A stretch of 20,991 nt of DNA from Planctomycetales bacterium (GCA_030631125.1 DAOVLS010000004.1:1-20991), one strand, 5' to 3'. Numbered from the stretch's first letter, positions 1 to 5,562 are shown. Program-made: numbers and translations. Notes: generated by a model not told the origin, from the letters alone.

Positions 1-96
1 GGCCGCTCCGCAACGAATTGCGGGTCTGCGCTACTCGCGCAGTCAGTGATACTTACGTCAACTGGCTTGCCAAGGCGTAGTCCGAAGGACGAAGAC

Positions 97-143
97 TGGA
101 GACGAGCGGAATTGAACCGCCGACCTTCTGGTTGCAAATCAGC
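97..143 (-). other. 3' half of a tRNA gene (tRNA-Ala(UGC)-like), candidate attachment-site core
   Basis: Read on the minus strand this has a canonical T-arm (stem 117-121 with 105-109, loop TTCAATT), a five-base variable loop AGGTC, a 3' acceptor strand CGTCTCC and discriminator A at 97, preceded by the loop TTTGCAA at 138-132 (anticodon TGC in the usual register). The base at acceptor position 70 is U, as needed for the G3-U70 pair of tRNA-Ala. The 5' half is missing: beyond 139 the anticodon stem no longer pairs well and there is no D-arm or 5' acceptor strand. Such a 3'-only copy is what integration into a tRNA gene leaves at the end away from the rebuilt tRNA. The anticodon assignment is less sure than the T-arm; Cys(GCA) is possible if the register shifts by one. 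Confidence 0.7.
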
Positions 144-291
144 CCAAAAGCGACGCTCCAACAACGTAACGCCTGTACAAATCTTCAGTTATCAAAACCG
201 CCGACCGTTTGCATAGGTTGGCGTAAAATCTCGTAAAACGGCGGGATTACGCTGTAACAAACCCAACAAGTCTGTACCGCACGGCTACCGG
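144..291. promoter_or_regulatory. Gene-free element end with repeated CGTAA motifs (possible integrase arm sites)
   Basis: No gene is seen between the tRNA remnant and the end of the leftward operon. CGTAA occurs at 165-169, 222-226 and 232-236 and inverted (TTACG) at 246-250. The copies at 222 and 232 are part of the heptamer CGTAAAA repeated exactly one helical turn apart. A 6-bp inverted repeat GCGTAA/TTACGC brackets the last three. This resembles arm-type sites of a tyrosine recombinase, but the motif is short and could be chance. Confidence 0.25.
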
Positions 292-480
292 CTAAACCTT
301 GCGATCCTTGAGAATTTTCCTGATCGCCGACAATTCATCCACCACCGCTCCAATGCCAACCAGCATCAACCCGCCGATAAGAAACAATCCTCCGACAGCG
401 CCGGCAGCGACGTTAGAGAATAACGTCAACAGGCCACCGAGAAAGCATAAGACACCTATCGTCATCAAAACATAAGTCAT
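292..480 (-). CDS. Small two-helix membrane protein
   Basis: A 62-residue protein with two hydrophobic segments (about residues 3-22 and 28-48) separated by a short Gly/Ala turn, and a charged C-terminal tail ending in KILKDRKV, so both ends probably face the cytoplasm. The family is not recognised. The ATG at 480 is preferred because GAGG lies nine bases upstream; a TTG at 507 would extend the frame by nine residues into the preceding gene. It is the last gene of a leftward operon behind the zinc-ribbon protein and the nuclease. Small membrane proteins in such lysogeny-side blocks often act in superinfection exclusion, but nothing in this sequence shows that. Confidence 0.6.
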   Translation of the reverse strand: MTYVLMTIGVLCFLGGLLTLFSNVAAGAVGGLFLIGGLMLVGIGAVVDELSAIRKILKDRKV

Positions 481-497
481 GGCGCTGTACCTCAAAC

Positions 498-1337
498 CTA
501 TTTCCAATTCTTGTCTTTCAGAATAAAAGTCACCATCATAAATTCGTCATTGACCGCGATGTATTCGCTGATGACTTCAAGAGCAAAACCTTTCCCGTAG
601 AGAGATACTTCCACAATCTTCTTATTGCCAACCCGACGCATCGACGCCCCTTTAAAATCCTGCTTATCTGAGGTGAAGGAAATTGAAGACATCGCTTTGA
701 TAAATGCCGGTCCATCTCGTATGTGTGCAAAAGCGGCGGCCTCGCAATCTGGGCCATTCAATCCCCCCGCCACTTTGGCCATATTCCCCGAAACGATCTC
801 CGTGGTGACGGCAATAACCTTGTCCTTCTCATCCAACGGGCACCAAACCCCTATGTATGCCCACGAGGGATTGTTGACATCCTTTACGTACATGTACTTC
901 CAGAGATGACGACCTCGCAGTACGCCCGACAACGGCTCCGGCAGGCCCAGATAGTATCTGTGTTCTTCCAGCATCTTTGCCAATTCCGCGCGCGGTGGGA
1001 AAAGACCCTCCTTGGCCTTCGCCCGAACCTTCGACGGCGTCTCAAAAGTCACCACCGGTCGAGGAAGCCAGTCGGGAAGGAACCACGAAAGAAAACCTGT
1101 CAGCAAAATCAGATTCACACCGACGATGGCTACCAGTTTCCGACGCCGAGAACAGAAGCCGCCGATCCGTTTTGCCGTCGCGCCCACCTTGTCATAAACG
1201 CGGGAGATCCAAACGATGCTCCGGCGCTCAGGGATGTTACAAATGTTCCCACAGGCCGGGCATGTATCCGACCGGCCGGACAGAGAATCCGGGCTACTCA
1301 TTGAGCCGCCGCACTTGGGACATTTGTAATCAATCAT
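498..1337 (-). CDS. Zinc-ribbon, single-span membrane protein of unknown function
   Basis: A 279-residue protein. Residues 6-9 (CPKC) and 26-29 (CPAC) form a CxxC-CxxC zinc ribbon. A basic patch with RRRK near residue 65 precedes one hydrophobic span at about 69-88. The remaining 190 residues would lie outside the membrane and show no motif I recognise. N-terminal zinc ribbons before a single membrane helix are frequent in planctomycete proteins. The ATG overlaps the stop of the upstream nuclease gene by four bases (ATGA), so the two are translationally coupled. Its position in the leftward block on the lysogeny side suggests expression from the prophage. The family is unknown; the topology is fairly clear. 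Confidence 0.75.
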   Translation of the reverse strand: MIDYKCPKCGGSMSSPDSLSGRSDTCPACGNICNIPERRSIVWISRVYDKVGATAKRIGGFCSRRRKLVAIVGVNLILLTGFLSWFLPDWLPRPVVTFETPSKVRAKAKEGLFPPRAELAKMLEEHRYYLGLPEPLSGVLRGRHLWKYMYVKDVNNPSWAYIGVWCPLDEKDKVIAVTTEIVSGNMAKVAGGLNGPDCEAAAFAHIRDGPAFIKAMSSISFTSDKQDFKGASMRRVGNKKIVEVSLYGKGFALEVISEYIAVNDEFMMVTFILKDKNWK

Positions 1338-1750
1338 TTTGATTTTCTCTTTGATGAACCGTACGGGGACGCATGACCCGTGCGGATCATTTCAGGGCCG
1401 ACCTCTTTACCGTCGATAAAGACGCGAGCGAGTAGCCTGCCGAAATTATCCCGTTTGCGCGGGGCGCAAAAGACCAGCCGGACGTCACGATCATCTATCA
1501 GTCGCTTCAGCGCTTCGGTCGCTGCCGGTCCCGCTTCGGTATTTTTCTCCGGTGCGTCGATGCCCCAGAGGCGGACGCTGGTTACATCCCCGTCGTAGCG
1601 AATCTGAAAAGTGTCACCGTCGATAACGCGGAGAACGTGAAACGTCCGGGCTGTGATCTCATTCGTCCCCGCCGCCGGAGGCGTACATCCGGCAGGCAAG
1701 ACAAATAAAAACAGCAGCAAAGACATTACCAGAATTCGTGTTATTCTCAT
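1334..1750 (-). CDS. Staphylococcal-nuclease-like (thermonuclease) lipoprotein
   Basis: A 138-residue protein with a lipoprotein signal peptide (MRITR, hydrophobic stretch, lipobox LPAGC with Cys22), so it is probably exported and membrane-anchored. The rest is one SNase domain. Residues matching the nuclease active site are present: Asp in VIDGDTF (44), Arg in VRLWG (60), Asp and Glu in GIDAPE (65, 68) and Arg in FGR (105). Members cut DNA and RNA using calcium. The start at 1750 fits a signal peptide; an in-frame ATG at 1783 would add eleven residues and spoil it. It is first in the leftward operon and diverges from the small gene at 1785. On a prophage it may be an accessory gene that degrades incoming or free nucleic acid at the cell surface; that role is inferred. 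Confidence 0.85.
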   Translation of the reverse strand: MRITRILVMSLLLFLFVLPAGCTPPAAGTNEITARTFHVLRVIDGDTFQIRYDGDVTSVRLWGIDAPEKNTEAGPAATEALKRLIDDRDVRLVFCAPRKRDNFGRLLARVFIDGKEVGPEMIRTGHASPYGSSKRKSK

Positions 1751-1784
1751 TTTAATTGTATGTTTCCAGTGGAGGATATTCATT

Positions 1785-1973
1785 ATGATTCAGGGGCGGC
1801 CAAGCCGGGGCAACGGCGACAGGCGTCACCTGATCATTGTCGCAGTTGCAGTCGAAAACCCCGACAACGTTCGACTGATTTCCGAAATTCTGACCGAGGC
1901 AGTATCATTTTCAAAAAAAGAACTCCTTGCCCTCAAGGCTTACTCGGCTTTTCGTGAGCGTTACCTTCTTTAA
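1785..1973 (+). CDS. Small protein of unknown function
   Basis: A 62-residue reading frame with a strong ribosome site (GGAGG at 1771-1775, nine bases before ATG). It diverges from the nuclease gene, whose start is only 34 bp away, and its last 41 bases overlap the convergent 3' end of the repressor gene. The protein has a basic N-terminus (RPSRGNGDRR), a short hydrophobic strand (LIIVAVAV) and a helical C-terminal half rich in Lys, Glu and Leu. The longer upstream frame lies antisense to the nuclease gene and is not believed. No family is recognised. The good ribosome site is the main support. Confidence 0.5.
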   Translation: MIQGRPSRGNGDRRHLIIVAVAVENPDNVRLISEILTEAVSFSKKELLALKAYSAFRERYLL

Positions 1974-2397
1974 GGGCGCGGCCTAATCTGTCGGCCAGTT
2001 CCGCCGCATCAGTGCCGGCGAACGCCAGGCCGAGCAACATTCCCTCAAGTTTTTTTCTGTTGTCACCTTCCAACATCCGGTACAGCCGGAGAACCTCCCG
2101 CTCCGGCGGCGTCAACTCGCCGGACAAGCCCGCACCGGTCAACGCCGCTTCCACCATACTGACGGCCTTCTGCTTATTAGTTTCCGGCGGCGGCCAGTCC
2201 TGGTCGTCATCGGCCAACCAGTCAACCGGAACATCCAACGCCTTGGCGAGTCGGACACCGAGAAAAAAACCGGGCTGTGAACCTTGATCGATGATCTTGC
2301 GAACATTCTCGGAAGAGCAGCCAACCTCGCGAGCAATGTCAGCGTAACCCCGCCCTTCTTTTGATCGCCGAATTTTCTCCGCCAACTTCATGCCCAT
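1933..2397 (-). CDS. XRE-family HTH transcriptional regulator, probable prophage repressor
   Basis: A 154-residue protein. Residues about 4-62 form an XRE helix-turn-helix domain (YADIAREVGCSSENVRKII is the HTH core) ending in the typical DVPVDWLADD. The C-terminal part is helical and charged and lacks the Ser/Lys self-cleavage domain of LexA/CI repressors, so release would need an anti-repressor or another signal. GGAG lies nine bases before the ATG. It faces the rightward Cro-like gene across a 108-bp control region, the standard arrangement of an immunity switch. Its role as lysogenic repressor is inferred from fold and position. Confidence 0.85.
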   Translation of the reverse strand: MGMKLAEKIRRSKEGRGYADIAREVGCSSENVRKIIDQGSQPGFFLGVRLAKALDVPVDWLADDDQDWPPPETNKQKAVSMVEAALTGAGLSGELTPPEREVLRLYRMLEGDNRKKLEGMLLGLAFAGTDAAELADRLGRALKEGNAHEKPSKP

Positions 2398-2405
2398 AAA
2401 AGATA

Positions 2406-2497
2406 ACTCCAGTTTGACAACACACGAAAATAATTGGAAAAAAATATAAAAATAGTGTTGACAAGGGTACTAAACGTGCGATATAGAACAACTGGAG
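2406..2497. promoter_or_regulatory. Divergent control region with 9-bp inverted repeat
   Basis: ACTCCAGTT at 2406-2414 is repeated inverted as AACTGGAGT at 2489-2497. Each copy carries the GGAG ribosome site of its own outgoing transcript, so both leaders begin with the same sequence. TTGACAA also occurs twice on the plus strand (2414-2420 and 2458-2464), the second copy being the -35 box of the rightward promoter; the block GTGTTGACAA there reads TTGTCAACAC on the other strand. The A/T-rich run 2426-2455 lies between. These are plausible operators for the repressor and the Cro-like protein. Confidence 0.5.
2458..2487 (+). promoter_or_regulatory. Rightward early promoter
   Basis: A consensus -35 box TTGACA (2458-2463) and a -10 box TATAGA (2482-2487) are separated by 18 bases. 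Transcription would begin near 2494, giving a very short leader that starts at the AACTGGAGT element. It would drive the early operon starting with the mini-frame at 2506 and the Cro-like gene. I see no equally good leftward promoter. Confidence 0.65.
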
Positions 2498-2505
2498 TAA
2501 AGAAT

Positions 2506-2526
2506 ATGACACGGATGGTTGGCTAA
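2506..2526 (+). CDS. Six-residue leader reading frame (MTRMVG)
   Basis: ATG at 2506 has GGAG (2494-2497) eight bases upstream, the best ribosome site in the leader, and runs six codons to TAA at 2524. The Cro-like gene starts two bases later at 2529 and has no good Shine-Dalgarno of its own. The mini-frame may load ribosomes for the next gene by termination-reinitiation. It may equally be a chance frame. Nothing more can be said of the peptide. Confidence 0.35.
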   Translation: MTRMVG

Positions 2527-2528
2527 TC

Positions 2529-2789
2529 ATGGATGCTTACACGTACGACATCGGGAGATTACAACGGGCAGCAATGGAATTGGGATGGCCACGTTGCCGT
2601 GTAGCGGTGGAAGCAAAAATTACGCGGCGTACGATCAGCAAATTCTTTCGTGGAGAACGGGTGACCGAAACGACCGCCAAGAAAATCGCCGACGCACTCG
2701 GCGTACCGATGTCCGAGATCGTGATCCCCGTCGGTTCGGAGATCACAGTCCCGGCAGAGCCGGCCTTGGCCGAAAGGAGAATGCGATGA
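2529..2789 (+). CDS. XRE-family HTH protein, Cro-like
   Basis: An 86-residue protein, almost all one XRE helix-turn-helix domain: the core ITRRTISKFFRGERVTETTA is followed by KKIADALGVPMSEIV, the usual family ending. It is the first full gene of the rightward early operon, facing the repressor gene, which is the position of Cro in lambda-like switches. Its ATG is two bases after the stop of a six-codon leader frame, and only weak purines lie upstream. It overlaps the next gene by four bases. Function as a lytic-side repressor is inferred from position. Confidence 0.8.
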   Translation: MDAYTYDIGRLQRAAMELGWPRCRVAVEAKITRRTISKFFRGERVTETTAKKIADALGVPMSEIVIPVGSEITVPAEPALAERRMR

Positions 2790-2953
2790 AAATTGTAAAG
2801 GTAATTCTGATGGGGATTCTGCTGACCTGGGGAATCTGGATAACGGTGCAGCATTACCTCCAGCAGTCGCAGATCGACGCCCTTGATCGCGCGATCGGTG
2901 CGATGGTTACGGCGAGAATGGAAGCGGTAAGACAGGTCGGGGAAGGGAAGTAA
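2786..2953 (+). CDS. Small single-span membrane protein
   Basis: A 55-residue protein starting MKIVK, with one membrane helix at about residues 4-22 and an amphipathic C-terminal helix (LQQSQIDALDRAIGAMV...). This fits an N-in/C-out topology with the tail outside. GGAG precedes the ATG by about eight bases, and the ATG overlaps the stop of the Cro-like gene (ATGA). The form resembles small phage lysis or exclusion proteins such as pinholins or spanin subunits, and an endolysin-like gene lies about 630 bp downstream, but no family signature is seen. Confidence 0.65.
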   Translation: MKIVKVILMGILLTWGIWITVQHYLQQSQIDALDRAIGAMVTARMEAVRQVGEGK

Positions 2954-2959
2954 ATCGTC

Positions 2960-3226
2960 ATGCCGATCGCTGAACAAACAACGCGAAAACTGATCTACCG
3001 GCAATGCCGGATATGTCAGGAATACAAAGGGTGTCGGGGTATCTGCGAAGGCAAGGAGATTAAAGACCTGTATCTCAAGCCCGAAGACCTCGCAAGCGGC
3101 CTGGGGCCGCCCGCTGAACCGGAGTTGATCTGCTTTCGACTGGCCGAAACACACCACGGCGACTGCGATCCGGCTACCGGCGACCTTGTCTCTCTTGAAC
3201 ATGAACCCATTTTAGCACAGGGATAA
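2960..3226 (+). CDS. Cys-rich small protein, possible zinc binder
   Basis: An 88-residue protein. Four cysteines, Cys16, Cys19, Cys25 and Cys29, are packed in one loop (CRICQEYKGCRGIC), with two more in the C-terminal half beside His residues (ETHHGDCD). This suggests one metal site. The rest is acidic and has no recognised family. GGAAG is suitably placed before the ATG. It is part of the tightly spaced early operon; the next start region begins three bases after its stop. Confidence 0.6.
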   Translation: MPIAEQTTRKLIYRQCRICQEYKGCRGICEGKEIKDLYLKPEDLASGLGPPAEPELICFRLAETHHGDCDPATGDLVSLEHEPILAQG

Positions 3227-3249
3227 AAAATGCACGGACGCGAAACTGT

Positions 3250-3319
3250 CATACCCGTAGAAAAAGCCAGGGACGGCCTGGAAGGAATTTTTCATACCCG
3301 TGGCGGCACGGGTATGAAA
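3250..3319. promoter_or_regulatory. Perfect 13-bp hairpin plus a third half-site before the small HTH gene
   Basis: The arms 3290-3302 and 3307-3319 (TTTCATACCCGTG and its exact complement) close a GCGG tetraloop. The nonamer CATACCCGT of the left arm is repeated once more at 3250-3258. On the plus strand no T-run follows the stem, so it is not a standard terminator. A DNA operator with an extra half-site, or an RNA hairpin just in front of the ribosome site AAGG at 3321, both fit. No convincing gene occupies 3230-3329. Confidence 0.55.
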
Positions 3320-3329
3320 GAAGGCCCAA

Positions 3330-3587
3330 ATGGACAGCCTCGCACGACCGACATCGGACGAACTGGCCGGAATCTTCGGCTGCAAGCGGAACAACACCAC
3401 CAAACGGTGGGCGGCGTTCACGGCGACGGCAGAGGCCGTCATTCCGGCGATCCGATCACTGACACGATCCGGACGCCCGGACCGCACGGCGGAAAAGACG
3501 CGGGCCTTCGCGCGGGATGTCGTCCTGCTGGCCGACGCCACGCCGGAAATTCTCGAAAAGGTACTGCGAGAGTTTGCGGAGTCGTAA
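3330..3587 (+). CDS. Small HTH-type protein of unknown function
   Basis: An 85-residue protein with a probable helix-turn-helix at about residues 7-30 (TSDELAGIFGCKRNNTTKRW) and a long helical tail ending EILEKVLREFAES. It could be a small DNA-binding adaptor or excisionase-like protein; no specific family is evident. AAGG lies five bases before ATG, directly after the CATACCCGTG hairpin. Codon third positions are G/C-rich in this frame, which supports it against the overlapping frame that also stays open from 3230. Its stop TAA shares its last A with the apparent start of the lysozyme gene. Confidence 0.6.
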   Translation: MDSLARPTSDELAGIFGCKRNNTTKRWAAFTATAEAVIPAIRSLTRSGRPDRTAEKTRAFARDVVLLADATPEILEKVLREFAES

Positions 3588-4276
3588 TCATCGCCGGGGC
3601 AGTCGCGGCGGTTTGTATCGCGGCGACGGTTTATAATAAACCCCCGGCGCTGCCGGGGGATAATCCTCCAGCAGTCAGCCGAATCAACGCCCGCCAGGTC
3701 TCCCTCCGCCTGGCGGAGAAAGTCCGGCTCGAGCAGCCGGCACCGCGTGGCCGGGGCGGGGGTTCCACTCCTTACCCCGCCCCGGCTCCAATCAAATCAA
3801 ACGCACCGGGGCCGGGAACCGGCGAGGTCTCCCCCCGCTTCGCCCGGTCGCTCACGCGACCCCCGGCCACCCGTACCGATTCCCAATTGCCGATTGCCAA
3901 TTGCCGATTGCCGATTGATAAAAACTTCTTCGCCGCGATCCGCACCGAAGAATCCTACGACGGGAAGGTACTGATAGGCGACGGGGGTTTGTCCAAAGGG
4001 CCGTACCACATCGGGCGCGATTACTGGACCGACGGCTGCGAACAAGGCGGCGTCAAATGGGATTACGACACGCTGGTCTGGTCACGTCCACATTGCGAAC
4101 AAATCATGTTGTGGTATTGGCAGAGATATTGCCCGGACGCGCTGGCCCGCGGCGTCCTGGAAGTCCTCGCACGAATCCACAACGGCGGGCCGAAGGGGGA
4201 CCGGAAAACCGCGACGCTGGAATACTGGCGACGTATCCAAAAACACATGGCCAAGGGGGGACCAATCAACCAATGA
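3587..4276 (+). CDS. Invertebrate-type (i-type/destabilase) lysozyme-like endolysin, start unresolved
   Basis: The C-terminal 115 residues match the i-type lysozyme pattern: IRTEES with the putative catalytic Glu (codon 3950), IGDGGLSKGPYHI with the putative catalytic Asp (codon 3980), DYW, and the hallmark ARIHNGGP followed by TATLEYWRRIQ. The many disulphide cysteines of animal members are absent. An Ala/Gly-rich weak membrane segment at the N-terminus (IIAGAVAAVCIAATVY) suggests a signal-arrest-release or anchored endolysin, joined by a Pro/Gly-rich linker of about 95 residues. The family cleaves the peptidoglycan sugar backbone. No ATG, GTG or TTG lies near the membrane segment. The junction reads TAATC where TAATG is expected, with GGAG five bases upstream, so 3587 is given as an unproven start. 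Alternatives are a -1 frameshift from the HTH gene, or distant starts at 3230, 3314 or 3887. Confidence 0.7.
   Translation: MIAGAVAAVCIAATVYNKPPALPGDNPPAVSRINARQVSLRLAEKVRLEQPAPRGRGGGSTPYPAPAPIKSNAPGPGTGEVSPRFARSLTRPPATRTDSQLPIANCRLPIDKNFFAAIRTEESYDGKVLIGDGGLSKGPYHIGRDYWTDGCEQGGVKWDYDTLVWSRPHCEQIMLWYWQRYCPDALARGVLEVLARIHNGGPKGDRKTATLEYWRRIQKHMAKGGPINQ
3750..3786. repeat. 12-bp perfect GC inverted repeat in the lysozyme linker
   Basis: GCCGGGGCGGGG at 3750-3761 is exactly complementary to 3775-3786, with a 13-base loop. It lies inside the low-complexity linker of the lysozyme gene. No T-run follows, so a terminator is unlikely. Confidence 0.6.
3884..3918. repeat. CAATTGCC/GATTGCC microrepeat inside a coding region
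   Basis: About five units of the seven-base motif (A/G)ATTGCC in tandem, translated as SQLPIANCRLPID just before the lysozyme domain. It is of the same general kind as the element at 5488-5522, so a junction-type repeat appears to have been absorbed into the linker. Confidence 0.65.
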
Positions 4277-4303
4277 ACCAATCAACCGATCAACCAGTCA
4301 ACC
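4261..4303. repeat. ACCAATCAACC microrepeat over a gene junction
   Basis: Tandem degenerate copies of ACCAATCA / ACCGATCA / ACCAGTCA cover the stop of the lysozyme gene and the first codons of the next gene (MNQSTDQPVNR). The repeat therefore supplies both the end of one protein and the start of another. Confidence 0.7.
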
Positions 4304-4719
4304 GCGTCGCCGCCGAGATCGAATACGACCCGCTTTGCGGGATCGCGATACAAGACGTGCCGGACAAACTGCCGAGAAGGAACGGCAAGAAAGTCAACTT
4401 CTCAACCGTCTGGCGATGGGCGATGAAGGGCTACTCGCCAAGGGGGGCAAGGATCGTCCTGGAGACGACGCTGATCGGCAGATGCCGCTACACGTCCCGA
4501 CAGGCACTGCGGAGATTCAACCGCCGACGAAACGCACTCGACCAGGCCAGGCCGATGATCGCCGCGAACCTCCGACTGGCCTGCGGCCCGAAAACGAACA
4601 CCGCCGCGAAACGTTACCTCGAAAAAGAAGGTTTCTCGATAACCCCAAAATCGAAAGGACTCGAACATGGACACGGACACGGAACGGACGCCGGAAGAAT
4701 GCGAACAGCCGTCGGATAA
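4273..4719 (+). CDS. DUF1580-like protein, winged-HTH/excisionase-like
   Basis: A 148-residue protein. Residues about 30-80 follow the pattern of the planctomycete family DUF1580: LPRRNGKKVNFSTVWRW, a short turn, then a strand and TSRQALRRF, as in small MerR/excisionase-like DNA-binding domains. The N-terminus (MNQSTDQPVN) is encoded by the ACCAATCA microrepeat, and the tail is His/Gly-rich (HGHGHGT). The ATG overlaps the lysozyme stop by four bases (ATGA). The frame stays open upstream to 4057, but that part is antisense-like noise over the lysozyme gene. The 3' end overlaps the next gene by 53 bases. Role unknown; DNA binding is inferred. Confidence 0.65.
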   Translation: MNQSTDQPVNRVAAEIEYDPLCGIAIQDVPDKLPRRNGKKVNFSTVWRWAMKGYSPRGARIVLETTLIGRCRYTSRQALRRFNRRRNALDQARPMIAANLRLACGPKTNTAAKRYLEKEGFSITPKSKGLEHGHGHGTDAGRMRTAVG

Positions 4720-5320
4720 ACCCGACCCCGCAGAGACAGACAAGACCAATACACACTGGGGCGAATGGGAGATCGCCTGCCTGCTGACTCGGCTGCTGGA
4801 GGGACGAAAATTAGGATCGGTGGCCGTGGACCTTCATCGAACCACGGCGGCCTGCAAACGGATGCTGGCACGCCTGCTCGACGGCGAGACGCCCTGCCCC
4901 AAACAGTACAAATCACTTCTCGAAGAAGTCCGCGAGAAATTCCTGGCCGAATCGAGACGCCACACCCGTCCCCGAAACCAGGGACAATGCCGCGAAGAAA
5001 TCCGCCAGCAGTACCTGACACTGGCGAAAAACAACGAAGCGATAAAGGCGATACTCGCCGAGGTAGAAACACTACAGGTTTATTTGCTGGCCCTGGAAGT
5101 GATTGAGGGCCATACCACCCTCCGCGAAATCCGAGATTATAACACCGGACGGATCAACATTACGGTGCAGAACGTGGTCAATAAAATTACCGGACTTCGT
5201 CGAGAGCGTGGAGATTTATTCAATAAACCGCAGCCGGACCCGCCGGGGAATCCACACCCGCAATCTGTAATCGCTGATCCGGAAACCGGCCCGCCCGATC
5301 CCACGGGGGACAAAGCGTGA
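4667..5320 (+). CDS. Hypothetical protein with Myb/SANT-like N-terminal helices
   Basis: A 217-residue protein. An acidic, Thr/Pro-rich start (residues 1-28) is followed by a possible HTH of the Myb/GcrA kind (WGEWEIACLLTRLLEGR, then SVAVDLHRTTAACKRMLARL), a long helical middle, and a Pro-rich tail. Phage proteins of this form sometimes act as small terminase subunits or regulators, but the sequence does not decide this. AAAGGA precedes the ATG by seven bases. It overlaps both neighbours (53 bases upstream, four downstream, GTGA). Confidence 0.65.
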   Translation: MDTDTERTPEECEQPSDKPDPAETDKTNTHWGEWEIACLLTRLLEGRKLGSVAVDLHRTTAACKRMLARLLDGETPCPKQYKSLLEEVREKFLAESRRHTRPRNQGQCREEIRQQYLTLAKNNEAIKAILAEVETLQVYLLALEVIEGHTTLREIRDYNTGRINITVQNVVNKITGLRRERGDLFNKPQPDPPGNPHPQSVIADPETGPPDPTGDKA

Positions 5321-5562
5321 GCCAACCGGCAGCCATACTGAAGATCGCCAGCCGCGCCGACGCCGACGCTCTTGTCCGCGACATTCGCAGGGCCGTCAGA
5401 AACTCCACGCGAACGGGCGGCGGATACGGAGTCTATCGGCGCGACGACGCCGGAGATTACGCCGTGGCAATCGAAGTGAACATTTCTCAATTGGCAATTG
5501 CCAATTGTCAATTGCCAATTGGAAAGGAAACCCTATGGCCCCGTTTATCACAGCAATTTTGA
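5317..5562 (+). CDS. Small hypothetical protein with repeat-derived C-terminus
   Basis: An 81-residue protein starting with GTG, overlapping the previous stop (GTGA). Residues 1-57 look like a small folded domain (ADALVRDIRRAVRNSTRTGG, then YGVYRRDDAGDYAVAIEV). From residue 58 the sequence (SQLAIANCQLPIG) is translated microrepeat, followed by ten residues that overlap the next gene. The original C-terminus may thus have been replaced when the repeat arrived. No family is recognised. Confidence 0.55.
   Translation: MSQPAAILKIASRADADALVRDIRRAVRNSTRTGGGYGVYRRDDAGDYAVAIEVNISQLAIANCQLPIGKETLWPRLSQQF
5488..5522. repeat. CAATTGGCAATTGCC microrepeat at a gene junction
   Basis: Alternating CAATTGG, CAATTGCC and CAATTGTC units form overlapping CAATTG palindromes. 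They end directly at the purine-rich ribosome site (GGAAAGGAAA) of the gene starting at 5535. Confidence 0.75.

Noticed and set aside
97..175. A complete tRNA gene on the minus strand.
   Set aside because: No D-arm or 5' acceptor strand that pairs properly; GGAG at 155-158 region gives only four matches at the wrong distance.
1..216. An open frame on the plus strand through the tRNA remnant.
   Set aside because: It has no start within the window and runs antisense through the tRNA segment.
3290..3319. Intrinsic terminator at the perfect hairpin.
   Set aside because: T-run lies before, not after, the stem on the plus strand, and no T-run follows it on the minus strand either.
3230..3586. The N-terminal part of the open frame continuous with the lysozyme.
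   Set aside because: It overlaps the better-supported HTH gene in another frame, encodes an Arg/Gly-rich chain without fold, and runs through the CATACCCGTG hairpin. Kept only as an alternative start.
4057..4272. Upstream extension of the DUF1580-like gene.
   Set aside because: It lies out of frame over the conserved lysozyme motifs; the ATG at 4273 with the ATGA overlap is a better start.
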